This document shows, in pieces, positions 12,201 to 22,530 of a DNA stretch of 64,000 bases. The position numbers were made by a program, and so were the translations under genes. The stretch is from Posidonia oceanica (lineage: Eukaryota > Streptophyta > Magnoliopsida > Alismatales > Posidoniaceae): assembly GCA_037176725.1 (NCBI GenBank), contig JAZBRS010000074.1:61694001-61758000 (forward strand), in the 5' to 3' direction. The notes beneath the pieces were generated by a model. That model did no database searches, was not told where the DNA came from, and worked only from the letters and a program-made list of their open reading frames with translations. Every line of letters begins with the position of its first letter. The first letter of the stretch is position 1.

Positions 12201-14314
12201 GAGTTTTGGGATTAAATGAGATTTGAAATTGGATTAGGGTTTGGGAATTTGGATTTGAGGTTTGAGTCCACTAGAGAAGAGCCAATTAACTTGAAGCCAA
12301 AAATAGGGTGTCTACACTATGTACGGTCAGTACCCTGAATCCTCGGCACCCGTAACAAGTGAAGTATCATACCTCCAAGTCCAGTTGGTACCTCGACCCG
12401 CTGATCTCAGCCTCGGCCTCGTGAATGACAATCAAGGAGTATCATACCTCCAAGATCCGACGCACACTTACCTCATCCTCTTGGTCTCAGGATCTCAACC
12501 TAGGCGACATGCCCGACCACCCAGGAATGTCGTTACATCCTCTGGTCCTGGCAACACGACTCTCCAGTATCTTGGTTTGCCACACATAGAAAACACCAAA
12601 ACACTCTTTCCAAAAACTTTGCCAAACCCATGCATTTTCTTTTCAAAACTCTTTCCAAAAACCATTTCGTTATCCTTAAATTGACATCACAAAATATCTC
12701 AAAATACAGTACCAAGCACAGCACAAAACCACAAGTTGAAATCACAGCTCAAAACACAGCCTCGACAGCTCTACTGTCGAGCCCAGAACCACATTCCCAA
12801 AACACGACAAATAGAGAAAACAATGGCACCTTCTGGGCATATCATTTACCCAGGAGACACCAACCAGAAACAAGCACTGAACCTGATGTCCCAAGGTACT
12901 TACGAAACCGAGCATCCACACAAAATTGCTCCCAGAACACTAAGTCCTGGTGCCAAGGTCCAATCCTAAGTTATCAAGTTTCCTAATGTCCATCTAGACC
13001 GATTAAGGAAAACGTTAACATTACTAGGTTATTTAGTCTTTTAATTCCAACTCTAACACAAGGGGATCTTGCTAATTCATTTTAGGCAATCCTTAGCTCA
13101 TCCCTAATGGTTTGCCTAATTATCATCTTACCCATATTGTGTTTTACAAAATACCAATGTCTTAGAAGACAAAAATTCACTTTTATTCTACAAAACTCTA
13201 TATAAAGCTCAAAATTAGATTCTAAGCCTCAACAGAAATAGGGCCACCTCCAACAGATCGGGCCTGGCCAATTAAAGGCCAAACCCAATAGAATGGGCGC
13301 CTCTTGCGTGCCCAGCACGTGCCAGAAAAGCCCTAAAATAATGCACAGGAATCTCGCACACCAGTAAGAAAATTCAGATAAAAATATCTGACAGACCGCG
13401 ACCCAAAAATCACCCGATTTGGGAACTCAAACCAGTCTCACCACATGCAACCATAAATTCCAAACAAGTACTCAAAACGAAGTTTTCCAAGTCATCTACC
13501 ATATGGGATAGAAATCAAAGCATTCCGATAACCGTAGCTCAAGTTATCAAAATCCAAAGGCAAAGAGGTCATTCGGCTAAAAACTCAAGAACAATAACCA
13601 CACTTGCATTAATGGCTGTAAAATCCACCAAAAATCTCCTAAAATCATGAAATAACTACTAAGCATCCATAACATGCTAAACTACACATTTGCATCAATT
13701 TCAAGCAAAATTGGAGAGAGACAGTGGGGTGTGCACCTCTCAAGCGCATACAAAGCTCTCCCCTCACCGCCGGCGACCCAACTCGAACCTTTGGCCACTC
13801 CAATGCACTGCAACCTCTCTTGCACCCAATCGAGCATGCACGACCTCCTCGAGCTTGCATTGCTACCAGACGTCGATCGGGGCACGCCTCCTCCTCACGG
13901 GCAAACACAGGCACTCTCCGTCTCCTTCATCACCCTCTCTGACTCTCTCTTACACTGATGGAAAATAGGAGGAGGAGAAGAAATAGAGGAAGAAGGAGAA
14001 GAAAGAAGAAGAAGATGATGAGGAAGCTCTGGAGAGTTCTCTGCATCTCCAGCCTATCGACAGCCACCCTGGAGTTATGGGGGGAAATAAAATGGCAGCT
14101 ACAAGGCTCGAATTCACTCTCCCATTATTCTAATCAACTTTTTGCACGAAAATTGCGCAAAGCCCCTCCTTCCAACAAACTGCAAACATCCCAAACGCTT
14201 CGAAAAGTCATGCCAGTTAATCTTGCTAATTACCTGCGCTAAAATTACCCACTAGAAACAAAAAAACCCAGATATTACAATACAACATGAAAGACCCATA
14301 TTACATAATCACTC

Positions 14315-15406
14315 CTACACCTTACCCTCTACAATGTCCCCCAAGGGACCAGCATCAGGAGCAGCTATGGTAAACACCCGTCCATTGGTTGGTTGGTGAG
14401 GTGCATCTCCCGCCGTCTTTGAAGGTTCAAGGCAGGTCCGTTGATAATGCCCAATCTTCCCACAGTTGTAGCATCTCACATTGCCCATACCCTGCTGCCG
14501 TTTGGTACAATGCGCGGCTATATGCCCTGGCTGTCCACAGGTGTAACATGATCTCTCTGTTGGCCCACTGCTCGAGCCAGTCTGACTGTATCTAGTACTT
14601 CCTCTCCCTGAAACACTGCGTCCCTCCCTAGCAACTGAGTCCGAGCACTCCTTCCTCTTCTTTCTAGAGCTCCCAGAACTCCTAGAGCTCGGCACCCCAG
14701 AAGCATAAGGCCACGGAGTGAACATCTACCCGTTTCCCTTGGGACGTTCTTCCAGGAATAGCTTCCGTTCATCCTCATACTGAGCTGCCAAGTCCACCAC
14801 GTCCACCAAGGTTGGGCATCGATAGCTTAGGACCCTCAACCTGAGTGCCGGATTCAGTCCTTCCACAAATCTCTTGGCCCTACGCTTCTCAGTGTCAAAG
14901 GTCTGCACCAACTGCTCTAATCGAGTGAAGGCTGCCTCATACTACGCCACAGACATGTTTCCTTGCTTCAAGTTCCAGAAGTCCCTATCCAGACGATCCC
15001 ACTCATGTTCCGGGAAATACTTCTCATAGAACACGTCCTGGAAATCTTCCCAGGGTATCGCCAACAAATTTGTGTTAGGAAACTTCGTGCGGCGTGCAGA
15101 CTTCCACCACTAGTTAGCTTCGCCCTTGATCTGGAAGGTAGCTAACTGGATCCATTTCTCTACTAGGAAATCCATGCCTTCCAAGATCTTCTCCACCTCT
15201 GATAACCACGTCTCACCATCCTCTGGCTTGCCTTGACCATCGAAGGTTGGTGTGCCCAGCTTGCGGAACTGAGAGATCCATGGGTCTCCTTTGGCTTCGC
15301 ACAAGCTACCTTTCCTGAGGAACTAAACAATCCCCTGCACCATCTCCCCCAGCTCTCACTACATGCCTCTCCATCCACCTTCCTCCTCTAAGCCAGAGCT
15401 AGACAT
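14315..15406 (-). pseudogene. Gag remnant with two CCHC zinc knuckles
   Basis: The frame starts at ATG 15406 (MSSSGLEEEGGWRGM) and continues to a stop at 14315, about 364 codons. The first two thirds are a plant retrotransposon Gag capsid domain: FRKLGTPTFDGQGKPEDGETW, LATFQIKGEAN, WEDFQDVFYEKYFPEHE, LKQGNMSVA and RFVEGLNPALRLRV. A basic linker follows, then two C-x2-C-x4-H-x4-C knuckles at 14507-14548 (CYTCGQPGHIAAHC) and 14432-14473 (CYNCGKIGHYQRTC), which in live elements bind element RNA. Several in-frame stops interrupt it (a TAG-TGA pair and a TAG before the capsid motifs, then after GEAN, after SVA and after KGNG), with no frameshift. Its frame would once have continued into the protease now at 1321-1609, before a 12.6-kb insertion separated them. 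Confidence 0.92.
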
Positions 15407-15550
15407 GGAAGCTCTACCTCGGCCTCAGCCTATGGGCGGCATCTTGTTGCCACCACAAACACAAAGAGTCAGGTGCAAATACTATACTTGTACAGTCCTA
15501 TGGAGCCACTAAATCGGACACTACTAAGCTGGTGCACTTAGTGAACCTAA

Positions 15551-15562
15551 GCTATGATACCA
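15551..15562 (-). other. Primer-binding site of the gag-pol element
   Basis: On the minus strand this reads TGGTATCATAGC, one mismatch from the initiator tRNA-Met site (TGGTATCAGAGC) used by plant chromoviruses. Three bases (15563-15565) separate it from the LTR edge at 15566. It fixes the direction of the element (minus strand) and shows that the 5' LTR lies to its right, with gag starting about 145 bp downstream. Confidence 0.85.
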
Positions 15563-15565
15563 CTC

Positions 15566-16237
15566 TATAACGTCCCAACACGTTACATACCAACATCAGT
15601 ACTACCCAAATTCACAATAATCAGTTAAAAGAAAACTAAGCTATGATTAATGTGGAAAATAAAATTTTACAAACTACATTGCCCAGAAACCTTAGTGTGC
15701 GGCTATGTGGCTCTTATAAGGCACCAGGACTAGACTGCACTTGAAAACCAAACACAAAACACGTGACTGACATCAAAGTCACCCAATACGTGCCCACCAA
15801 AAACATGGAGAAAAACACATAAAAACTAAAGATTTACGATGGTAAAAACCAAAACTGAATAATCCACTACAAACCATGCCATATTAGAACATAATTAATT
15901 TTCTCGGCATTCACATGCTCATGTAAAACCTTTTATGCATTTAAATCCTCATCTGAAACCATCTCAGAAAAACCACACACAAAGCGGACAAAACCCATCG
16001 TGCCACTCTAGCCACAGGTGACCGACCTAGCCACAAGCAGTCGCTGGGAACTCGAACCCCGGTCCCTACTGCACTACCGTGGTGCACTACCCCATGTGGG
16101 AGATGACAACCACCCCGGCCAACAAGCCTCAATTAATCATATTTCTTAGTACACGGGGTTGCGTTCTCTGACGCCCCTTTGGTGCCCGAGCATCTGGGGA
16201 CTCTAACCCTAGCCCCAGCCATCACCGGCACAGTGGG
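15566..16237 (-). repeat. Inner part of the 5' LTR of the gag-pol element
   Basis: The LTR edge reads TATAACG on the plus strand, apparently a decayed TGTAACG. Much of the 672 bp aligns by eye with the LTR of the LARD-like element. Shared stretches include CTAGCCACAAGCAGTC near 16030, CAACAAGCCTCAA near 16120, and the ACGTGA(G/C)TGAC / GGTCACC region near 15765. The LTR is cut at 16238 by the start of another LTR family, and its outer part must lie beyond the window. No coding sequence. Confidence 0.75.
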
Positions 16238-16524
16238 TGTAGCAACCCTGGTCATCGGCACGTCTATGCATGCTGCCAAAGCTCACGTGCACCGACCAAC
16301 GAAAGGCCACTATTGGGGGGTGGATCCGAGGAAGGAAACTCGACTCGAAAATACTAGAAAAGCGCAGAAAAACAAAGATAAAGCAAAAGGGAGTTGCCAC
16401 CTAGTCTATTGTCGGAAGACGAGGGAAACCGAGGAAAAACAATGATACACATGCAATATGATGCTAAATGTATGACTCGTGCCATTGGAAGCAAACACAT
16501 TGGTCCTTGCGGGCCAAGAGAGAT

Positions 16525-16600
16525 GGTAAGGACTCCTGTTACGCACGAGGAAGGTGTTAGGCACCCCCGATACACCCAGAGAGTGGTCTTTCTAGGCTAA
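16525..16600 (+). promoter_or_regulatory. Conserved LTR block, copy in 16238-19513
   Basis: GGTAAGGACTCCTGTTACGC, then ACGAGGAAGGTGTTAGGCACC and GTGGTCTTTCTAGGCTAATC. Located about 290 bp into the LTR and about 130 bp after GAGTTGCCACC. Confidence 0.5.
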
Positions 16601-17379
16601 TCTAGATTGCATGTGCGGAATGAATGCTATGCTATGAATGCTTTAGTATGCTTAAATGTATGCTTAAGATATCATGATGCATGAGGGAAAACAAAACAAG
16701 CAATCTATGTGCTCAGCAGCGCTGTCAAGGTTCTGAACGGGGCAGGCCATGGTTCGTAAGAACTCCAAACAGTAATCATCATCGCCCTAAATGCAAACAC
16801 AGGCAGGAAACAAAGTGTCGAAGGAAAACCATTCAATGCAAGGATGCGGCATGCATGGGGAAAACAAAACACCGACGGAAAACCATACAATGCAAAGATG
16901 CAGCAAGCAAAGGGGGATCGACCGATAAAGCCTAATCTATATGCTCGAGAAGGCAGATTGGGAAAACAATGCATACAATGCAAGTTATGATGCAATGAAT
17001 AAGATGCAGTGGCTCACTGATGCAAGAGGGGCCAAGTGCAGGGTCTAAATGCAATACGACCAAAATGTAAGGGTCTGTATGCAATATGGAAGAATGTAGG
17101 CGGGCTACATGCAATATGGCCATGAAATGATAAGCATGCAATAGTTTAGGTTCTGGACCTAAGTGCAATAAAACTAAACTACTGGACCTAACTGCAATGT
17201 GGCTAAAGTGTCATACATGCAATGATTGGACCTATATGCAATGAAATTAACATGCAGGACCTAAATGCAATGTGGCATGAATGCTATGTATGCAACTAAG
17301 GACCTATATGCAGTAAAACTATAATGCAGGACTTAAATGCAATACAAGCATAAACACAATATAGGTTAAGTGTGATTTA

Positions 17380-18060
17380 AATGAATGAATTCATGCAACA
17401 GGACTTATATGCAAATATATAAATCTACAGGATTTAACAGCAATGTAATATGATTTAAATGTTCATTTAAATGAATGTATGCATGCAAATGGACTTATGT
17501 GCAAATATGCAAAACTGGAGGATTTAACAGCAATGCAATATGATTTAAATGCTCATTTAAATGAATGAATGCATGCAACAGGACTTACATGCAAATCTAG
17601 TAAAGCGCAGGATGTAATGGCAATGCAATATGATTTAAATGTTCATTTAAATGAATGTATGCATATGCACTGGACCTACATGCAAATATAATAAAGTTCA
17701 GGACTTTACAATAATGCAGTATGGTTTAAATGTTCATTTAAATGAAATGAATGTATGCAGCTGGACTAAAATGCAAATAAACTAAATCACAGGGCTTTTC
17801 TGTAATGTAATATAGTTTAAAAATGTATTTAAATGATTGATGAATGCACAGTGGACTTAAATGCAATTAAAATAAGTTACTGGACTTAAATGCAATGCAA
17901 TATAGTTTAAAAATGCATTTAAATGAATGAAAGAATGCACAATGGACTAAAATGCAATAAAAGTAAATCACAGGACTTGATGTTAATGCAATATGATTTT
18001 AAATATGATTTAAATGAAATCTAAATCAAATCAGGACTTGTATGCAAACAAAAGAACATG
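17380..18060. repeat. About 90-bp tandem repeat with an ATTTAAATG dyad
   Basis: The (T)GATTTAAAT/TAGTTTAA word recurs at 17451, 17541, 17631, 17722, 17813, 17903 and 17994, spacing 90-91 bp. Several units carry the inverted repeat ATTTAAATG-TT-CATTTAAAT (for example about 17453-17472). Each also has a GGACTTA(T/A)ATGCAA phrase. Substitutions are many but the spacing hardly changes. Confidence 0.85.
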
Positions 18061-20029
18061 CTGGACTTTATTTCAATGCACCTAAGTTAAAATAAAATCA
18101 AACAGTTAAACTTAGTTGCTATAGTGAAACGCGGGCTGCCGATGAAAGATTCGGTGATCCAGCGGGCTTCCGGCCGAGGGGAAGGCACGACGAGCTCAGG
18201 TTGAGCTCGGCGGAGCTACTGGAGGTGTCTGGAGGCGATCTAGAGGAGATGGGGCCATCTGGTGCGGTGGAGCTAGCTCGCGGGCGGCGATCGGCGCCAA
18301 GGAAGAAGGAGAAGGTCGGCGAGGTGGAAAATGCAGCACAGGGCACGAGATGCACTAGAAAGGGCTTAAAAGCTAGAGGGGGCGACGACGGAGCTCAGGG
18401 AGGCGTTCATTACCTGAGGGAGCGTGCAGAGTGGTCTGTCGACCTCGGATGGGTGCAGCGGTGGTGCTGTAGGCGGAGGGGGCATTGGAGGTGGCGGTGA
18501 GCTGCAGGCGTGACTTGAGTGAGTCGACAGAGGTGCCTGGAGGCTTAGGGAGGTTTCTGACCTTGCTTTCCTCGCTCAATTCCCAGATTTGGGAAAATGG
18601 GTGCTACTATGAGTTTTGGTTTCTTTTCCTCCTTGTGGCTCTCACCATGGGTTGGCTCTTGCAGGTGGGTTCGTGGGAGGTTGGTCAAGGTGGAGAGGGG
18701 ATGCTGTGGGTGGTGTGTTGCTGTATGAGGAGTTGGGTCACTGTCTGTGTGTGAGGGGTGGATTGGGTTTGCTGCTGCGTGTGAAGGGTTGCTACTGTGA
18801 AATGTGGATTGGACGGGTGCTTCTGGAGCTGTGAAGGATCTGGGATGGCTGTGAATTGGATTTAGTGGGCTCTATGAAGGTGTGCTATGTGTGGGTGAAG
18901 GAAATGGGTTCTGTGGGTGTTCATGAAGAAGATGGGGATTGCAGTGGGGCTGTTGGAGGTATGTTGGTGGTATGGGACGCCATGGAGCCACACAGGGAGC
19001 AAGGAGGTGCAGTGGTGAAGCCAGCCGGGCACAGGAAGGAGGAATGTTACTGTTTTATTAGGTGAGGAAGAAGTGGATGCCGTTGGTGTGGATCTGAGAT
19101 CCACAATCGATGGCCAAGGGGGAGGCAGTGGCAGGAGGCTGAGGTGGTTGTGTGCTGTTGGCTGGAGATGGCAGAGGAGGTGGGAATCTGTAGGAGGAGC
19201 AGTGGTCGTGGGTGGTTGCCAAAGGTGTGAAGGCTGTTGTGTGAGGAGATTGTGATTTTTGGTGTTGATGAAGGAAAAAAGAAATAAAGATGTTGGGCCC
19301 AGATCATGGGCTGAGCAGAAAATGAGAATAAGAAAGAGAGGGCTGGGCTACAGTGAGAAATGGTGTTGTGGAAATAAAGGAAAAAAAGGTTTGAGGGTTG
19401 TGGGCTTGTGTGGGCTTGAGGTGGAAAAAGGGGGAATTAGGGTTTAAAAAAGGAGATTTTAAATGGGGAATTGAATAGGGATTAGAGTTTTGGTTCAAAA
19501 TGGGGTGTCTACAGATGCCCATCCCTGAACGAGGTCAAGTGAAGCGAGACCATGGCTCAGGGTTGACAAGACACCCCACTTGATGCCGGTGAGAGCCAGA
19601 TGTTGCTGTTGGCGTGAGTCACTTACTCGGCGGGTGCATCGAAAGTCATGACTCGTTGCCGCAATGCAAATGCTGATGCAGTTGCAAATGCAAATGTTGA
19701 TGCGATTGCCTATGCTAATGCTCACCGCACTGAACTCCGCTGGCGGGGACGCGGGTGATGCATGCGTGTGTGATGTGGGTGATGTGGTGCTGTGCGCTAA
19801 GCCGTGTACGGCTCAAACGCGGGGAATGCCAATCGATGAGCAATGCTCTAAGCAAGGGCGAGGCAGATAGCATGCTTTGAGCAGTGTATGGCTCAAACGC
19901 GAGGGTGCCATTCGCTGAGCTCTGCTCCAAGCGAAGGCGATGCAGATGCTATGTATGAGATGCGATGTTATGCGATGTTGTTGCTGACTCTACTGGGGAT
20001 ACCTGGAAAGTGTGATGTAAATGCAGCTA

Positions 20030-20160
20030 TCTAGCATGTGATGCTAATGTCGTGCAATGTGATGTGATGCTATGTAATGCAATGAAATGCAATGTAATGT
20101 ATGCAATGTATTGCAATGTATGTAATGTAATGTGATGTAATGTGAAGCAATGTGATGGTA
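20030..20160. repeat. AATGT/AATGC simple repeat
   Basis: A run of ATGTAATGCAATG-type 5-mers and 6-mers with no clear higher period, inside the leader. The second internal region has a shorter relative near 29210-29300. Confidence 0.75.
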
Positions 20161-20530
20161 GCTGGCCGGATAGAAGGGATGTCAGCCCGATGCAGACAAT
20201 GCGAGTGCGGACCCCAGCGTAATCCTGGCAATTAAACCGATGCCCATGAAATGCTAATAGTCATGCGAATGCTTCATGAAATGCAATGAGATGCGATGCA
20301 GTGCAATGGTGAGTATGCAGACTTGTTGCTGGATGATTGCTGGTCATCAGCCCGAAAGAAGGGGTGCCAGAAAAGACTAGCATGCATGCTATCCGGGCAG
20401 TTAGGGCTGCCAGTCCAAAAGGAAAGGAATGGTACCTCAAGGCAATAGATGCGCTCCTAGCATCAAGAAAAGCCAGACATTGTAATGGGTGTTAGTTGAA
20501 CAGTTAGGGATGCCAGCCTGAAGGGAAAAA

Positions 20531-21695
20531 CTTGTCCTCGACCGAGGAAGGAAGAGGGCGGGACTCCGAAGAGGCACGCGAAAGGATTGTCCTCGACCAA
20601 GGAAGCTAGCAGGCGGGACTCCGAAGAGGCACACAAAAGGCTTGTCCTCGCCCGAGGAAGCAAGCAGGCGGACTCCGAAGAGGCACCCGAAAGGCTTGTC
20701 CTTGCCCAAGGAAGCAAGCAGGCAGACTCCGAAGAGGCACACGAAAGGCTTGTCCTCGCCCGAGGAAGCAAGCAAGCGGACTCCGAAGAGGCACGCGAAA
20801 GGCTTGTCCTCGACTAAGGAAGCAAGCAGGCGGACTCCGAAGAGGCAAGCGAAAGGCATGTCCTTGCTTGAGGAAGCAAGCGGGCGAGACTCCGAAGAGG
20901 CAATGCAAAGGCTTGTCCTTGCTTGAGGAAGCAAGTGGGCGAGACTTCGAAGAGGCAACGTGAAAGGCTTGTCCACGCTTGAGGAAGCAAGCGGGCGAGA
21001 CTCTGAAGAGGCAACGCAAAGGCTTGTCCTCACCTGAGGAAGCAAGTGGGCGAGACTCCGAAAAGGCAACGCGAGAGACTTGTCCTCGCCTAAGGAAGCA
21101 AGTGGGCGAGACTCCGAAGAGGCAACGCAAAAGGCTTGTCATCGCCTGAGGAAGCAAGTAGGCGAGACTCCAAAGAGGCAACGCGAAAGGCTTGTCCTTG
21201 ACTGAGGAAGCAAGTGGGCGAGATTTCAAAGAGGCAACGCGAAAGACTTGTCCTCACTTGAGGAAGCAAGCGGGCGAGACTCCGAAGAGGCAACACGAAA
21301 GGCTTGTCCTCGCCTGAGGAAGCAAGCGAGTGAGACTCCCAAGAGGCAACGCGAAAGGCTTGTCCACGACTGAGGAAGCAAGCGGGCGAGACTTCGTAGA
21401 GGCAATGCAAAAGGCTTGTCCTCGCCTGAGGAAGCAAGCGGGCGAGACTCTGAAGAGGCAACGCGAAAGGCTTGTCCTCGCCTGAGGAAGCAAGCGGGCG
21501 AGACTCCAAAAAGGCAACGCTAAAGGCTTGTCCTCGCCTGAGGAAGCAAGTGGGCAAGACTCCGAAAAGGCAACGCTAAAGGCTTGTCCTCACCTAAGGA
21601 AGCCAGTGGGCAAGACTCCGAAGAGACAACGCAAAAGGCTTGTCCTCGCTAGAGGAAGCAAGTGGGCAAGACTCTGAAGAGGCAACGCGAAAGGC
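20531..21695 (+). repeat. Array A: 54-56-bp tandem repeat, about 21 units
   Basis: A typical unit runs from CTTGTCCTCG through CCTGAGGAAGCAAGC and GGGCGAGACTCCGAAGAGG to CAACGCGAAAGG. Spacing of CTTGTC is 54 bp in the first units (20641 to 20695) and 56 bp later (21415, 21471, 21527). It is related to the B units of the second internal region: both keep CTTGTCCTCG, GAGGA-GCAAGC, GGCG-GAC and CGCGAA in the same order. This is the short version of the array that has expanded downstream. Confidence 0.93.
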
Positions 21696-22044
21696 TGAAA
21701 TGTGATAAGTTTTAGAATTATCGACCGCGAAGATAACGGGAATACCAATACTTGGAGGTTTGGTAGAGGTCCATAGACGGTCTTGTGATAGTTAGGGGTG
21801 TCAGCCTGGGGGAGGAGACGATACCAAGGGGCAGCAAGGATGCCCCTGGCATCGAGGGCAGCGACAAGCCAGCGAGTCTGTCAATCAAGAGGGGTGATGA
21901 CAAGTCGAACGACCTGTAACCATAGATGCAAAGGGAATACCATACCCGAAGGTGTGGCAAAGGTCCCTAGACACTCCCGTGACAGTTGGGGATGTCAACC
22001 CAGATGTAGACGGAGAAGTGATACCACAGGGCGGCAAAAAGATG

Positions 22045-22072
22045 CCCCTGGTATCGGCGGAGATACCAGGGG
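22045..22072. other. Perfect 11-bp inverted repeat
   Basis: CCCCTGGTATC (22045-22055), six bases GGCGGA, then GATACCAGGGG (22062-22072). A looser relative (GATACCAAGGGGC ... GCCCCTGGCATC) lies at about 21820-21860. It sits about 90 bp before the next LTR and could form a hairpin in RNA. Role unknown. Confidence 0.8.
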
Positions 22073-22455
22073 ACAGCCGAAGCGCCCTCGGCATCGAAAT
22101 GCAAGGTGAAGACAAAACTAACATGCATGCCAACCGAGTAGTTTAGGGATACCGGCCTGTAGTAACCCTGAAAATTGGCGCATCCATGCATGATGCCAAA
22201 GCTCACGTGCACCGACTGAAAGTAGGTCACTATTAGCAGTGGATCCGAGAAAAGAAACTCTACTCGAAAACACCAGAAAAAAGAGGAAAAAACGAAGATA
22301 AAGAAAAATCAGAGTCGCCACCTAGTCTATTAAATTGGGAGACAAGAAAAACCGGGGAAATGTATAGAAAAACATGCAAAAGGATGCAATGCTATGCAAT
22401 GATATGACTCGTGCCTAGGATAAGGGCATAATGGTCATTGAGGGCCAAGAGAAAG

Positions 22456-22530
22456 GGTAAGGACTCCTGTTACGCACGGGGAAGGTGTTAGGCACCCCTG
22501 ACACGCCTAAGGAATTGGTCTTGCTAGGCT
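22456..22530 (+). promoter_or_regulatory. Conserved LTR block, copy in the middle LTR
   Basis: GGTAAGGACTCCTGTTACGC, then ACGGGGAAGGTGTTAGGCACC and TTGGTCTTGCTAGGCT. About 300 bp into the LTR. Confidence 0.5.

Larger units (their letters stand above)
8061..12321 (+). mobile_element. Solo LTR (8066-12316) with target duplication CTATG
   Basis: Begins TGTAACCG and ends GGTGTCTACA, 4,251 bp, flanked by CTATG at 8061-8065 and 12317-12321. The sister LARD LTR at about 2770-2790 shows the empty site with a single CTATG. Internal layout: GAGTCGCCACC at 8172-8182; the family's conserved block at 8281-8360; AT-rich sequence with many AATGCAA words (8400-10900) that becomes a 90-bp repeat near its end; a GC-rich part (10910-11700); an AG-rich tract (11850-12140); and TTTAGGG units just before the end. 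No gag, pol or second LTR is attached, as expected after LTR-LTR recombination. Confidence 0.9.
1656..14279 (-). mobile_element. LARD-like non-coding LTR retrotransposon inserted between gag and protease
   Basis: Two copies of a 3.1-kb sequence, starting TGTAACGACCCCCAAG and ending GATATTACA on the plus strand, bracket a 2.17-kb non-coding centre. On the minus strand the ends are TG...CA. An initiator-Met primer-binding site borders the right LTR and a purine tract borders the left one, so the element runs right to left. Flanking bases are TTACA (1651-1655) and ATACA (14280-14284), a 5-bp target duplication with one mismatch. No gag or pol is present, so it must have relied on enzymes from another element. 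Its LTR resembles that of the chromovirus it landed in. Net length without the solo LTR nested in its right LTR is about 8.4 kb. Confidence 0.88.
6939..14279 (-). repeat. 5' LTR of the LARD-like element, split by a solo LTR
   Basis: Collinear with 1656-4765 except for the insertion at 8066-12321. Without the inserted LTR and one copy of the 5-bp duplication it is about 3,085 bp. Differences from the sister LTR are scattered substitutions and small indels, so the element is not recent. The unsplit parts are 6939-8065 and 12322-14279. Confidence 0.88.
16238..19513 (+). repeat. First LTR of the long-LTR chain (3,276 bp)
   Basis: Begins TGTAGCAACCCTG and ends GGGGTGTCTACA. It is directly followed by a leader that is also found after the LTR ending at 28913, so it serves as a 5' LTR. 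It contains GAGTTGCCACC at 16391-16401, the conserved block at 16525-16600, AT-rich AATGCAA sequence with a 90-bp repeat, a GC-rich part (18120-18560), and a G/T-rich tail. It interrupts the chromovirus LTR. The flank is CAGTGGG, and its partner flank is not in the window. The family has no visible coding capacity. The ends and leader blocks recall Tat/Ogre-type LTRs from memory, which I could not verify. Confidence 0.85.
19514..22157 (+). other. First internal region of the chain (non-coding, 2.6 kb)
   Basis: Starts GATGCCCATCCCTGAACGAGGTC and shares its first 160 bp or so, by eye, with the region starting at 28914. I see no canonical primer-binding site beginning TGG next to the LTR. After the leader come ATGCAA-rich sequence, an (AATGT)-like simple repeat, several copies of a GTTAGGG(A/G)TGCCAGCC phrase, the 56-bp array A, and a tail with inverted repeats leading to the next LTR at 22158. 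No gag or pol domain appears in any frame. Confidence 0.75.

Noticed and set aside
19514..19560. Primer-binding site directly after the TGTCTACA LTR
   Set aside because: The sequence GATGCCCATCCC does not start with TGG and matches no tRNA 3' end that I can recognise with confidence.
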